From NCBI GenBank assembly GCA_001792895.1, contig MARA01000063.1, forward strand, positions 62,001 to 126,000: a stretch of DNA of 64,000 nt. The letters are read 5' to 3'. Shown here piece by piece: positions 24,536 through 35,838 of this stretch (its first letter is position 1; each line of letters opens with the position of its first letter). Source of the stretch: Lentinus brumalis (taxonomy: Eukaryota; Basidiomycota; Agaricomycetes; Polyporales; Polyporaceae). The position numbers and the translations under genes were made by a program. Below the pieces are notes generated by a model. The model saw nothing but the letters and a program-made list of their open reading frames with translations. It did not search any database and was not told the DNA's origin.

Positions 24536-25735
24536 TACTCCTCGACCCAGGTCACCAGATGGTCCTTGAATGTTCCCTTGATGATTTGATGAAGAAGGTC
24601 CGGCGCAATCAGTTCGTGGATGTCGGCACGCGGGAAGTATGCAGTGAAAGGCTGATCGGTGATGTGCCAGTGTCAGCATAGCGTCAGGTGCCAGTAAATG
24701 CAGAGAAATACGCACGGTGAGGTAGTCTATAATACCATGGTTGTCCCAAAGCCGGCGCGAGCTAAGGCCTGTGTCGATGTAGGCCGCGGTGAGGTCATGA
24801 GACCGCCGCGGATGTTCTCCGCTGTCGAGGTCGTCTGGAGGCGCGGTACATCTGGAAGTCCAAGAACAAGGTCAGTACATTGGAGATCAGGAGTGCAAAC
24901 ACGCATCGACTCACTTTGCACACCATCCCTGGACTGTACAGGCCAGTAGGACCTGCTCAGGGTAATCAGCAATGTAAGGCCCGAAGCCATACACTACACG
25001 CCGGTAGTGACCGTTTGCACAGCGAACGATGTCGTAGTCCTCCATGAACGGGCGCAGAGACTCGAAAATGTGGCGTAGGGATGTGTGAAACAGCTCGCGT
25101 CGGAACTTGCAGAACAACGGGTCGTCCTTGTATTGTCGATCAGCTGTGTTCCACGCGTGAGCATATGCGGTGATTATGTCGACTCGGACGAGATTCCGAA
25201 GCCTTGCTTACTTTTTGGGATGGCGAGGAAGCCGATGAGTGAGATAGCATTGCGGTGCGCGCAGCGAACACTGTTGGTGACCCAACCATTCGACATGTAT
25301 AGCGGGTAGTATTCATTCTGGCCGGTAGCAACGGACACAGTCGTCTTGTTGCTGCCAAGTATCGGCGCACAGAATGCCGCGCCACGCAATTGAGGATTGG
25401 ATGAGAGCTCGTCCTGATACGGAAGTGTCAGTCTCCAAGTGAGAACACACAACAAGATTGGGAGACGTACAGCTTGCGCCCAAGCCCAATCGCCTGACAT
25501 GAAGTCTTTATACTTCCTGCGGCCATGGTCGTTCCAGACGCGTTTCGGGACGTAGTCCATCTCGTCCTTGAAGTCCGCATTTCCGATCTGGGTGTGGAGT
25601 ACCTTCCGAGGGTCGCGGAAGTACACCTCATACTCGCGTATCATCCACGAAGGCATTGGCCCCGGAGGAGGGTCGCCGTTGAAGCTGATCGCGAAGTGGT
25701 CCCACGGCTCCTCACCGCAACCGATCTCTAGGGTT

Positions 25736-25762
25736 AGTAATCCCCCCGAAGGGGGGATTACT
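25736..25762. repeat. perfect 12-bp palindrome at the truncated Plavaka edge
   Basis: AGTAATCCCCCC, loop GAA, GGGGGGATTACT. It marks the point where Plavaka homology ends on the minus strand and precedes the tandem array. It could be the end of another inserted element or a breakpoint product. Confidence 0.6.
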
Positions 25763-26014
25763 GCCCGGCTGCGTCACGAACGGAGTTTTGGTCAGAATCA
25801 CGTGATTACGGGCATTTCGGGCAGCTCCCGATCCGATCTAGCGACTGCCGGCGCCAAATTACCGTGGGAACGTCCCGATCGGGAAATATGCAAATTCCGA
25901 TTAAAGAGCTCGGATATTCGCATGCCTCATGTACGTCTATGTACGTGCGATCGGCGTCGCGGTCATATGATGATGACTGTGTGTGCGCGCAGGTCGTTAG
26001 TACAAACATGCATT

Positions 26015-28560
26015 ACAGAACTGCGTCTCCGCCTCGGCCATACCGCCCTACGTTTCCATCCGAACCGCGCTTCAAGTCCCCGCCTGCGTTGGCGCCCACA
26101 GCCCGACCTGCGCGATGTGCGTCCCATCACCGTCCTGCACCGGCTCGCCCTCAAAGTTCGTGCGGCGGCTCCTCGTGCCATCGCACACGCAATGCCACCG
26201 CCGTTTTACCGCTAATCGTGGCCGGACGCGGCCGCTGTCGTCCTCGTCCCGCTCGCCCTGTGCTCGCAGCCGCGCCTGCCAACTCGTGCGTCACACCGCG
26301 CCATCGATGCGTCACCTTCTGGTTCTCAGCCCACGCAGCGATACATGACCCCTCTACAGAACTGCCTCCTCGCCGCAGCCATACCGCCGTGCGTTTCCAT
26401 CCGACCGCGCTTCAAGTCCCCGCCTGCGTTGGCGCCCACAGCCCGACCTGCGCGATATGCGTCCCATCACCATCCCGCACCGGCTCGCCCTCAAAATTCG
26501 TGCGGCAGCTCCTCGTGCCATCGCACACGCAATGCCACCGCCGTTTTACCGCTAATCGTGGCCGGACGCGGCCGCTGTCGTCCTCGTCCCGCTCCCCTGT
26601 GCTCGCAGCAGCGCCTGCCAACTCGTGCGTCACACCGCGCCATCTGTGCGTCACCTTCTGGTTTTCAGCCCACGCTGCGATACATGACCACCCTACAGAA
26701 CTGCGTCTCCGCCTCGGCCATACCGCCCTGCGTTTCCATCCGAACCGCGCTTCAAGTCCCAGCCTGCGTTGGCGCCCACAGCCCGACCTGCGCGATATGC
26801 GTCGCATCACCATCCCGCACCGGCTCGCCCTCAAAGTTCGTGCGGCGGCTCCTCGTGCCATCGCACACGCAATGCCACCGCCGTTTTACCGCTAATCGTG
26901 GCCGGACGCGGCCGCTGTCGTCCTCGTCCCGCTCGCCCTGTGCTCGCAGCTGCGCCTGCCAACTCGTGCGTCACACCGCGCCGTCTGTGCGTCACCTTCT
27001 GGTTTTCAGCCCACGCAGCGATACATGACCACCCTACAGAACTGCGTCTCCGCCTCGGCCATACCGCCCTACGTTTCCATCCGAACCGCGCTTCAAGTCC
27101 CCGCCTGCGTTGGCGCCCACAGCCCGACCTGCGCGATATGCGTCGCATCACCATCCCGCACCGGCTCGCCCTCAAACTTCGTGCTGCAGCTTCTCGCGCC
27201 CTTGCACACGCAATGCCACCACCGTTCCAACGCTAACCTTCACCGGACGCGGCCGTTGTCGTCCTTGTCCCGCTCGCCCTGTGCTCGCAGCCGCGCCTGC
27301 CAACTCGTGCGTCACACCGCGCCATCTGTGCGTCACCTTCTGGTTTTCAGCCCACGCTGCGATACATGACCACCCTACAGAACTGCGTCTCCGCCGCAGC
27401 CATACCGCCCTGCGTTTCCATCCGAACCGCGCTTCAAGTCCCAGCCTGCGTTGGCGCCCACAGCCCGACCTGCGCGATATGCGTCGCATCACCATCCCGC
27501 ACCGGCTCGCCCTCAAAGTTCGTGCGGCGGCTCCTCGTGCCATCGCACACGCAATGCCACCGCCGTTTTACCGCTAATCGTGGCCGGACGCGGCCGCTGT
27601 CGTCCTCGTCCCGCTCGCCCTGTGCTCGCAGCCGCGCCTGCCAACTCGTGCGTCCCCTCGCGCCATCGATGCGTCACCTTCTGGTTCTCAGCCCACGCAG
27701 CGATACATGACCCCTCTACAGAACTGCGTCTCCGCCTCGGCCATACCGCCCTGCGTTTCCATCCGACCGCGCTTCAAGTCCCCGCCTGCGTTGGCGCCCA
27801 CAGCCCGACCTGCGCGATGTGCGTCCCATCACCGTCCTGCACCGGCTCGCCCTCAAAGTTCGTGCGGCGGCTCCTCGTGCCATCGCACACGCAATGCCAC
27901 CGCCGTTTTACCGCTAATCGTGGCCGGACGCGGCCGCTGTCGTCCTCGTCCCGCTCGCCCTGTGCTCGCAGCCGCGCCTGCCAACTCGTGCGTCACACCG
28001 CGCCATCGATGCGTCACCTTCTGGTTCTCAGCCCACGCAGCGATACATGACCCCTCTACAGAACTGCCTCCTCGCCGCAGCCATACCGCCGTGCGTTTCC
28101 ATCCGACCGCGCTTCAAGTCCCCGCCTGCGTTGGCGCCCACAGCCCGACCTGCGCGATGTGCGTCCCATCACCGCCCTGCACCGGCTCGCTCTCAAACTT
28201 CGTGCTGCAGTTTCTCGCGCCCTTGCACACGCAATGCCACCACCGTTCCAACGCTAACCTTCACCGGACGCGGCCGCTGTCGTCCTCGTCCCGCTCGCCC
28301 TGTGCTCGCAGCCGCGCCTGCCAACTCGTGCGTCACACCGCGCCATCGATGCGTCACCTTCTGGTTCTCAGCCCACGCAGCGATACATGACCCCTCTACA
28401 GAACTGCCTCCTCGCCGCAGCCATACCGCCGTGCGTTTCCATCCGACCGCGCTTCAAGTCCCCGCCTGCGTTGGCGCCCACAGCCCGACCTGCGCGATGT
28501 GCGTCCCATCACCGTCCTGCACCGGCTCGCCCTCAAACTTCGTGCTGCACTGAATCATAC
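26015..28560. repeat. tandem array, about 7.5 units of 339-341 bp
   Basis: Units begin with ACAGAACTG at 26015, 26356, 26695, 27036, 27377, 27718, 28058 and 28398 (last one partial). Units are very alike; they differ by a few substitutions and one small deletion in the second unit. A segment near the middle comes in two forms: TCCTCGTGCCATCGCACACG followed by CCGTTTTACCGCTAATCG in most units, and a second form with CTCGCGCCCTTGCACACG and CCGTTCCAACGCTAACC in the units starting 27036, 28058 and (changed) 28398. The 341-bp period is not a multiple of three, so the long open frames across it are not conserved as protein; this is satellite-like DNA. Confidence 0.92.
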
Positions 28561-30680
28561 CCTTTTACACACAATGCCACTGCTGTCCCCACGCTCAGGG
28601 GAACCCAATGAGCCCGCGACCGTTGTGCACTCGCCGTCCACGCCAACCCCGCTCCCTCAGCATCGTCTTCTCACTCGTGCGTCATAAACGCATAGCGCGC
28701 CGCATGGAAGGGTCGGTATCATGTGTACGTAACAAGTATACCTTGATCCACCCAGTAGCTCGTGTGGCTCAGTACCAGCGCATACAGTGAAAGTCGTCCC
28801 GCCGCGAAACAAAGGCAAGGTGACTCAATTACTGTTTTTTGCTCTAGCTTGACCACGACCGAGCTGTGGACCAGAAGCAGCCGGCGTGTCGGGGATCACG
28901 ATGTGCAGGCGCACCCGCAACGCATACAGACTGACGACCGGTCACCGTGGCCCACAATGCTCACGCTACCGTTTGATATCATCGCTTCATTTGTATATGA
29001 TTTGTGCCCTGGTATGATGTACTGTACGGTCCGTGCCTCCGTTCCCTGTACCTGGCTTGTGCTTGACGCATACGTACACTGCTCATCTGCATCCTTGTCG
29101 AATCAACGCCTGGACGTCCGAGTCCCAGCTCTTGCTGCCATCCCAGCCCGAGTGCGTCTCCGCGCTCAGTGCCTTTGTCTTGTTGTCGACCTCAACGTCG
29201 GTCTCGACACTCGGCCGTTACACTTGACTTGCAGGTATCATGAGCAACCAACGCAACCCAGGGACGCCCTCCACGCACTACACATTCTGAGTCATGCGCA
29301 CCGCACTGAGCGTGTACACACTATGAAATATTCATGCGCATCCGCTGCTGGCGCCTCTCTCAACCACCGGCCCCACTGCTTGTAGCAGTATCGCTCCGTT
29401 CATTCTGACATCTTCCACATCGGCGCTGAAGTACACCTCCGGCGCCGCCTTGCAATGCTGATGAGCCGTGATCCCAGTGGAAGCCTGAGCCACTCACCAC
29501 ATGCGCAGGCGGATTCGCCCACCACGCTGGTATATGTCCTCCAACCGCATGTCCGTCCCAAGTCCACCACTTGGGATACCCGTGCTCTGTCGCCAGCTTT
29601 CCCAAGCGCCGCCCTTCGATACAACTCACAGCCCGCAAGAATGCCGGGCGGTCAAATGTTTCCACTGGAAAGCAGATCCCCCGCCCCACCCAGTGAACAT
29701 GGGCCAGCAGCATCGTCAGCGGACGACAGTTCTCCGGCCGACCTTGCCAACGTCTTCATCTGCAGCCTCCTCCCCCCCCGCTCCTCGCACCGCACAAGCC
29801 GCCGCACACACGCCCATCGCACGAATTGCCGTCCACTTGTGCTGTATCAGTAAAGAACACGGCGATTCGTGCACACTCACCAATTCCCTGGCAATTCCGG
29901 CACTCCACCGCCGCCTCTGTAAATCTTCTGCATCTTGCGCCAAGCAGGGTATGGCTTGTCCAACCCTCCACAGCACCAGCATGATCTCTAGGCGCGCAGA
30001 GGACAGTAATGCAGACGTCGTCGCAGTCATATCCTCGTAGATTGGGTGGGCAGCGAAAATACAGGGCGTCTTTCTTGCCGCCAGTTTTGTTCGCGTTGAG
30101 CGCTCCCCCTCATCACACGCTAGCCCGAATCTATTCCGCCGCATCGAGACGATGCTGTGCCTTTGACACCACCGGCGAGTTGAGAGAGCGTTTCACTGCC
30201 GCCGTGGTTGCACGCAACGAGCGCGTGGTGCTTGAAGGCGAGCCTGAGCTCGCACCCTACTGCGACGAAAGCATGTGCGCCTACGACAACCGCGACGGCA
30301 CCCAGAACAAGACGCAGGTTGTCTCTGATGGCACTAGTGCTAATTGTGTAAATCGACATAGCTACATTGTTACTAGTACGAATTGCCTGAGGAGTCCCTC
30401 GAACACCCGAATCCCATCGCCGCTGCGGCACAACCTGGCAGCGAAGAACGCCGGCATACGACGGCAGCAAACCCAACCGCAACCGAAGAACAAACCGCCA
30501 TGTTACCGCGGACTTTGTCCTGCCCGCGGGTGCCGGGCGCCTTGCACGTGACAACGGACAACGACGCAATTTCAGTCGCACGAATCACATCACCGCTGCT
30601 GCGCAATCTGGGAGAGAAGAACGTCAGCATACGACTGCAGGAAACCGGAGGGCGACCCGCGTCGCATACAGCAACCCAAT
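28561..30680. other. degenerate region with weak open frames
   Basis: No gene was recognised. A plus-strand frame (28762-29385) and a minus-strand frame set (30144-29360) are open over 140-200 codons. The latter contains a Trp-rich segment, EHGYPKWWTWDGH followed by GGHIPAWWANPP, that looks like real protein. I cannot assign either and regard both as possible transposon remnants. Confidence 0.35.
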
Positions 30681-30684
30681 TGAA

Positions 30685-31855
30685 TCCCAGGCTCCGCCGA
30701 CTCGACGGCTGCCGCCCACATGTCACCCAAGGCAAGCAGACGTCCTGCACCTCACGGTGCGAGTCGACGTGCCACGCAAACGTGTTGGAGGTCCCTCCGC
30801 GCTGCCAGGTACCCCACAGCACACGCGGCAGGGACGCGTCTCGCAACGCTGGCTCCAAGCACATTGCGTCGGGTCCGACTGTCATTCCGTCTGTCGCTCT
30901 CGTAGCGGCTGCGACTGCACGCGGGGAAATCCGCGCACAATCTAGCCACAGCTACACGCAGAGACGGCGGAGACACTCGGGCAGCGGTGTTGAGTCGTCC
31001 AGGCGGGTTGTTGAATATTTTGGTACTGACCGGATCCTTGAGTGACCACGCAGCGCAGCCGTGACGTTGCCCGCTGCCACCCGTCCCCGAACTCAGCGCC
31101 CGGACATCGACTGCAAGCGGGGCAATCCGCACGCAATCTAGTCATAGCGGGGCTGAGACGGAGAATTTGGACGTGCGAACGTTTGCGACGGATCTTGAGG
31201 ACCATGCCTTGCGAGGACGCACCAGATCGTTGGCGGGGAGCCGCAGAGAATAAGGCCTAAGGCTTGAAGCTTGACCGTTGAGAGTTGAAGCTCGAGGGTC
31301 GACGTTGAAGCTTGGAACGTTGAGTCACCGCGTTGATCGACGTAACCACGGATGTCGCTGCGACCCGTCCCCGAACTCAGCGCCCGGACATCGACTGCAC
31401 GCGGGGCAATCCGCACGCAATCTAGTCATAGCGGGGCTGAGACGGAGAATTTGGACGTGCGAACGTTTGCGACGGATCTTGAGGACCATGCCTTGCGAGG
31501 ACGCACCAGACTGTTGGCGGGGAGCCGCAGAGGATAAGGCCTAAGGCTTGAAGCTTGACCGTTGAGAGTTGAAGCTCGAGGGTCGACGTTGAAGCTTGGA
31601 ACGTTGAGTCACCGCGTTGATCGACGTAACCACGGATGTCGCTGCGACCCGTCCCCGAACTCAGCGCACGGACATCGACTGCACGCGGGGCAATCCGCAC
31701 GCAATCTAGTCATAGCGGGGCTGAGACGGACGACCCGGCCACGCGAACCATCGCCGCACGCTTGCAACATTGAGGATGGTCGGCGGGAGGAAGAAGGGAG
31801 CGACGCTGGCAGACACGTTCTGTACGTCCCGGGTTGATCCGAGGCCACCCGCAAC
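30685..31855 (+). repeat. dispersed repeat block, copy 1 (interrupted by a 284-bp tandem)
   Basis: 30685-31145 and 31710-31855 match the block at 52565-53175 in the same orientation: shared stretches include CAAGGCAAGCAGACGTCCTG, CTCGCAACGCTGGCTCC, GGGGAAATCCGCGCACAATC, TACTGACCGGATCCTTGAGT and GGCAGACACGTTCTGTACGT. In copy 1 the sequence is split after GGGGCTGAGACGG by the 284-bp tandem units. A shorter third copy lies at 52030-52500. Confidence 0.8.
31081..31730 (+). repeat. 284-bp tandem duplication
   Basis: CCGTCCCCGAACTCAGCGC occurs at 31081, 31365 and 31649, exactly 284 bases apart. The first two units are nearly identical along their whole length; the third stops after about 80 bases, where the host repeat continues. 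Each unit contains an internal run of short near-repeats built on TTGAAGCTTG and GTTGAGAGTTGAAGCTCGAG. Confidence 0.88.
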
Positions 31856-32709
31856 TCCCACGGGCTCTGCCCTCCGAGCGTGGAGTCGTGCTGGACAAGC
31901 TGATCAACCTCGAGCCTCGTCTTCCCCAGGAGTACGTCGACCGGTGTTCCCATCTGCGTCCAAACCTCATCGCCCCCATTCAAGGCACCGGCCACGCTGA
32001 AACCACCCAACGCGTGGGAGCTGGCCAACGACGCGGGCCGCCCGATCACAAGGACACACAAGGACGAATGCTGGATGACAAGGTACGTCAGAACCTCGTC
32101 GCGGTGCTTACTCGTCTCAGACATACGTTGGACTTCCCTTCAGCCCATTCAGAATGCGACACATAGTCGAACGGTGCAGGGTGGACGTGCAGGACGAAGG
32201 GTTGGCTTGCATGGCTTGAGGAAAACCGATGGAGACCGGTCAGTAGTCACCTCCTTAGATCGCACTACTGCGTGTTTGGTGAACATAGTAGCATGCCGCG
32301 AACGCGCTGCTCTCGTTTCAAGCAAGCATTCAAGAGGATGTCCTGCAACCTCGATGGGGATCGCATGCCGCCTCAAGAAACCTGTCCCCACGAAGCGGGG
32401 ACCCACTGTGTCGCCGATCTCTCGGCCCTCATCTGCGCGGGGCGCGTCCACCGTTTGGGCACGCAATGCGCCTTCCCCAGCCGTCTTGTCCGTCCGTGAA
32501 GCCTGTGTCTCCCCAGTCGCTCTGCCTCTCCGCGGCTACTGGTCGCCATTGGTCATGCGGGAACTCCCTCCGCCGCAGGTGTCCGCTCCCCAGATCAGGC
32601 CCAGCGTTCGGTCGCCCAGCTGCATGTCCTTCTCCGCTACATCGCCGTCCCCACTCGCCTCGCCGAACCGTGAGCACTCCAGTCTCAGGCGATCCTGAAT
32701 TGGCGCAAG
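31856..32709. other. repeat flank, no gene supported
   Basis: The stretch contains the plus-strand partner (about 32308-32370) of the short repeat at 16.1 kb and otherwise only unassigned open frames. I see no domain. Confidence 0.4.
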
Positions 32710-34320
32710 ATGCAGCACATGCGTATGTGGTCTCTCCGTCTTATGGTACTTGTACTGATGCTCCTCAGCGGAATTCCTGGGCCGCAAGCTTCGGGAGGCG
32801 TACGGTACTTCGCCAGTTTGACCGCCCGGGCCGGGCCGGCGAAGGTCACAGAGTGGATCAAGGTCGACGTAGACGATCAGGCACTCACCCCGCTCACATG
32901 CCGCGCGAAGGAGCAAGCCTTTTTCGAAGGTCGCAACATGTACGTCACGGAGCAGAGTGACCGTGAATGTAAGTGTTCTGCACGCTACGCACCCCTCTCT
33001 CATTGCGGTTCCATGGTACCTACGATCGAGAAGGCTTTGCAAACCCTCATCAAGGCGGACAACGCCAAAGGCGGCACTCACATCAAAGAAGCAGTCTCGC
33101 GCATGCGTGGCGCCGCGGTCCTCTTCATCAAAGCCGGCGTAGACCTACATCAAGAGCTGTACGTGCGCGCCCGTCACGCCTCAGCTGCCCTGACTTGCTG
33201 ACCTTATCACTTGCAGTCTGCACCTACGCTACGTCCGCGAGAGAGACAAACACCGGCGTAAAGTCGTGGACGACGGATTGCTATGGGTAACCTGGCAATC
33301 GTTCTGCAAGAAGCTGGAGCGTTGGCGGCCTTCGCAGCCCAGTCGTTCGAGGACTTCCTGCTGAGCAGGGACGATGCAGCGTTCGCCCAGGACGAGGACG
33401 AGTGCGATGCACACGGAGACTTCCTCGAGGAGGTGGTGGGATAACCCTCGGACTTTACCGAAGCAGAGCGCGAAGAATATGCCCTGGAAGACCTCGGCAG
33501 CGTGGAACTAAGTATCCGAACGGGTCTCGCCTTCGACCATCTCAAGCAAATCCGCCTCGCCGTGCAGCACCGCGCCGCTCAGATTGAGGCCAACAAGACG
33601 TCAGTGCGCGGCAACCAAGCAAGTGCTAGTGTGCAGCAGGACATCGACAAGATACAGAAGCTCACGCGTTTGTACGGTACTCGGCACAACGAGAACTACC
33701 GACGCATCTCCGACTTACGACGCACCGAGTACGACGCCGCCACGGACAGTGCACTCCTGGCGGTCGACTGCGCCTTCTCGACCTCGACAAAGATCTCGCG
33801 ATTGCCCATCTCGCCGCCACGCGCACCCTCAGCGATACCAAGAAGCCCGGTTCGTGGATCTGGACGGCTTTCGATCCCTCTGTGGAAGAGGTAGCTTCCC
33901 GCAAGGGGAAAGGCAAAGGCCCAGACATTGCTGCAATCCGTAAGTGTCGAGCTTTATCTGTGCGTGCATGCGCGCTGCCCTTCTTGCAGTCGAGTTCAAG
34001 CAGTGCATCCCAGCGAAAGCGGAAAAGCACCGGGCCGACGAGTTCGTGAGCCGGTTGTCCGCCGAGTTCCGTTTCACGCGCGATGGTTTCGGTCGGCTAC
34101 CTCGGCGAGAAATGGGATCAGGCTGCGAAGACCGAAGGCATGGCGAAGCGCAAAGCCGCGTACGCGCACAAGAAGGCGACCACGTGGAGGCGCAAGCGCG
34201 AGCAGGCCATCGACCGATACGAGGCTTCGCGCCGCGAGGGCGTCGACAGCGAGAAGCTCGATCATACTCTGGTGAGTGAACTACTTCAGCTGTGACGCAC
34301 TCGCTCACTCCGCGATCAGT
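32710..34320 (+). pseudogene. KDZ (Kyakuja-Dileera-Zisupton) transposase, C-terminal remnant
   Basis: Plus-strand segments fit the helical C-terminal part of KDZ transposases: GSVELSIRTGLAFDHLKQIR, a long Gln/Arg-rich helix ending in NENYRRISDLR, the motif SDTKKPGSWIWTAFDP, and after an intron a charged helix VEFKQCIPAKAEKHRADEF followed by KRKAAYAHKKATTWRRKRE. In KDZ proteins such coiled segments follow the RNase-H-like catalytic core. That core is not visible here. An in-frame TAA near 33442 and a change of frame near 33780 break the reading. KDZ elements of basidiomycetes are known to travel with TET/JBP genes, and one lies 7 kb downstream. The part before 33200 is a weaker match. Confidence 0.55.
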
Positions 34321-34881
34321 CGGTTCGTTCGTACCTCGAACAGATCTTTGACGATCTTACCGATGGGAACCGATTATGAAGGCCATGCGCATGGACTAGG
34401 ACGACCTAATGAACGTGAATTTCCTCGGATCACACAGTCATATCTCCACATTGATGTATAGCTCTTCCGCCGTCGTACTATATGCAGTTCTATCTCAGTC
34501 GCCGGCGTTCTACCGGCGTTCATTCTGCCTCCTTTTTTCGGCCAGGCACACAGGTCTGTAATTGCACAGCCACCCCCACACACACCGCCACAGGATTAGA
34601 CTTCCTTCGGAACGTCATCCGATCGAGTGTTGCGATGCGCCTCTGAACCGTATCCAATGGGAGCCATTCGGTGCCAGGAGGACATGGTGGGTCTCGCATG
34701 CCATTGAAAAACCTGAGGTGTGTACTGACTTGACGTTTACAGGTTTGGACAGAAGAAAGCAAGAGCAGCTCACCGATACACCTTCCCGGATTGACGATGA
34801 TCGTCGATTTCAGCGTTCACAAAAGGTATCCTCCATAGTCTGGACAAACAGACAGAACCTCAGTACTTGCGCAAGCTGTTC

Positions 34882-35576
34882 ATGAGGACCGCGGCCACGT
34901 TGTCGAGAAGCGGCGTAAGCGCCGGCGTGCAGGGTCGCGTTGACGGCTCGCGTTCAGACAAGTTCATCCACAACTGACGACGCAATCCTACGCGTGTTCC
35001 TCGTCAACATGGCCGCCGTTCCGCCTCAGCACTGGATGATCGCTCTTGAGGCTCCGCACTACAACGTACGTCGATCCGGCGCCGGTTAGCGTTCTCACTC
35101 CGTACTGTGCTCACAATTGTAACAGCTCTTCATGTCGATCTTCAAGGGCGAGGTCAACGCTCGTTATGAAGTCAAGGAGAAGGACTTTATTCTGGTGCGC
35201 ATACGGACTCAGAGTGCGCTCGCATGGATTGCTCATTGAACGTTCAGGCGATGAAGGCAGTGGGCTTCAAGTTCTCGGCGAAGAAGAAGGGTTCGCGCCG
35301 CCACTTCGTCGCTATCGGAGAGACCGCGGAGTTCTACGGAAAAACGCCGTATGTTTATCATCTGGTACGTGATCAGACCTTATGCGCGACCTCGAGCTGA
35401 CAGCCTGCAAGCACGGCCAAGTGCTTGACAAGCACAAGCAAGATCTGTGCGTGCTTGGACCTTGCGTGTATACTAACATTCTAATCCTTCCTGGCCCTAG
35501 GATCGCGAAAGACCTGCGCGTCCTATACGACTGGAACGCGCAGACGTTCGTCCTTGAGAACGTGCGTGAAGAGTAA
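34882..35576 (+). CDS. small six-exon gene, HicA-fold-like product
   Basis: Exons 34882-34914, 34958-35065, 35126-35194, 35248-35364, 35412-35446 and 35501-35576 give 145 residues; all introns are GT..AG, 43-61 nt, and all phases close. The product reads MRTAATLSRSG, then FLVNMAAVPPQHWMIALEAP, FKGEVNARYEVKEKDFI, AMKAVGFKFSAKKKGSRRHF, a short link, VYHLHGQVLDKHKQDLIAKD and LRVLYDWNAQTF. The pattern 'helix - GFKF - KKGSRRHF - HGQVL - helix - LYDW' is that of HicA/YcfA-like RNA-binding domains, in which a His on the second strand acts (here the His of RRHF). In bacteria such proteins are mRNA interferases of toxin-antitoxin pairs; a fungal role is unknown. Extra 5' exons are possible. It sits alone between transposon remnants. 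Confidence 0.62.
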
Positions 35577-35838
35577 TTCAGATTGGGAAATCGCGCAGTA
35601 TCTATGGTACATAGATACGTGTGTACTGTTTCCTTGACAAAACACTGTAACGAAAGACTCTGTTGCCCTGTCTCGCCCTTGGATCTCGCACTTACATAGA
35701 TAGAGGCATACTACGCGACGACGAGAGGGGCGACGGCGAGCTGGCGCAACTCGAACGGTCGCGAGATCTGTGATCTGAGACCCAGCAGGACGAAGGCTAG
35801 GCCACTTCGCTGCACCCCTCGAGCTCCTCTGCCTGATC
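35577..35838. other. spacer between small gene and LINE remnant
   Basis: Nothing was recognised in this short stretch; it must contain the 3' end of the preceding transcript. Confidence 0.4.

Larger units (their letters stand above)
21929..25733 (-). pseudogene. Plavaka-type DNA transposase, truncated and broken by three insertions
   Basis: Conserved Plavaka segments follow in order on the minus strand: PMPSWMIREYEVYFRDP, KDFMSGDWAW, TTVSVATGQNEYYPLY, HRNAISLIGFLAIPKS, RRVVYGFGPYIADYPEQVLL, PDLLHQIIKGTFKDHLVTW, KALMK-VYLPAISGHVPPQMV, DFCYLVRRDTID, SISLPRQHAMKHYVRLIRLF and the C-terminal block RATPSWRGG ... ARVQMFFSF ... AAHLIGVAGKDFLPRQ, ending at 21929. The enzyme moves DNA transposons of a CACTA-related superfamily common in basidiomycetes. 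The coding sequence is cut at 24268-24535 and at 23086-23631 by short TIR elements, and taking these out with one TA restores the frame at both places. The 5' part is missing: homology stops at about 25733 beside a palindrome. The gene is therefore dead. Confidence 0.87.

Noticed and set aside
26015..28560. Regular repeats that could suggest a CRISPR-like array
   Set aside because: Units are 341 bp, directly adjacent and without unique spacers, and the genome is eukaryotic.
25864..28611. Series of 110-340-codon open frames, nearly identical to each other
   Set aside because: They are by-products of the GC-rich 341-bp tandem array; the period shifts the frame from unit to unit, so no protein is conserved.
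32536..33081. 181-codon minus-strand open frame
   Set aside because: It is antisense to the weak KDZ-like plus-strand reading and shows no family motif.
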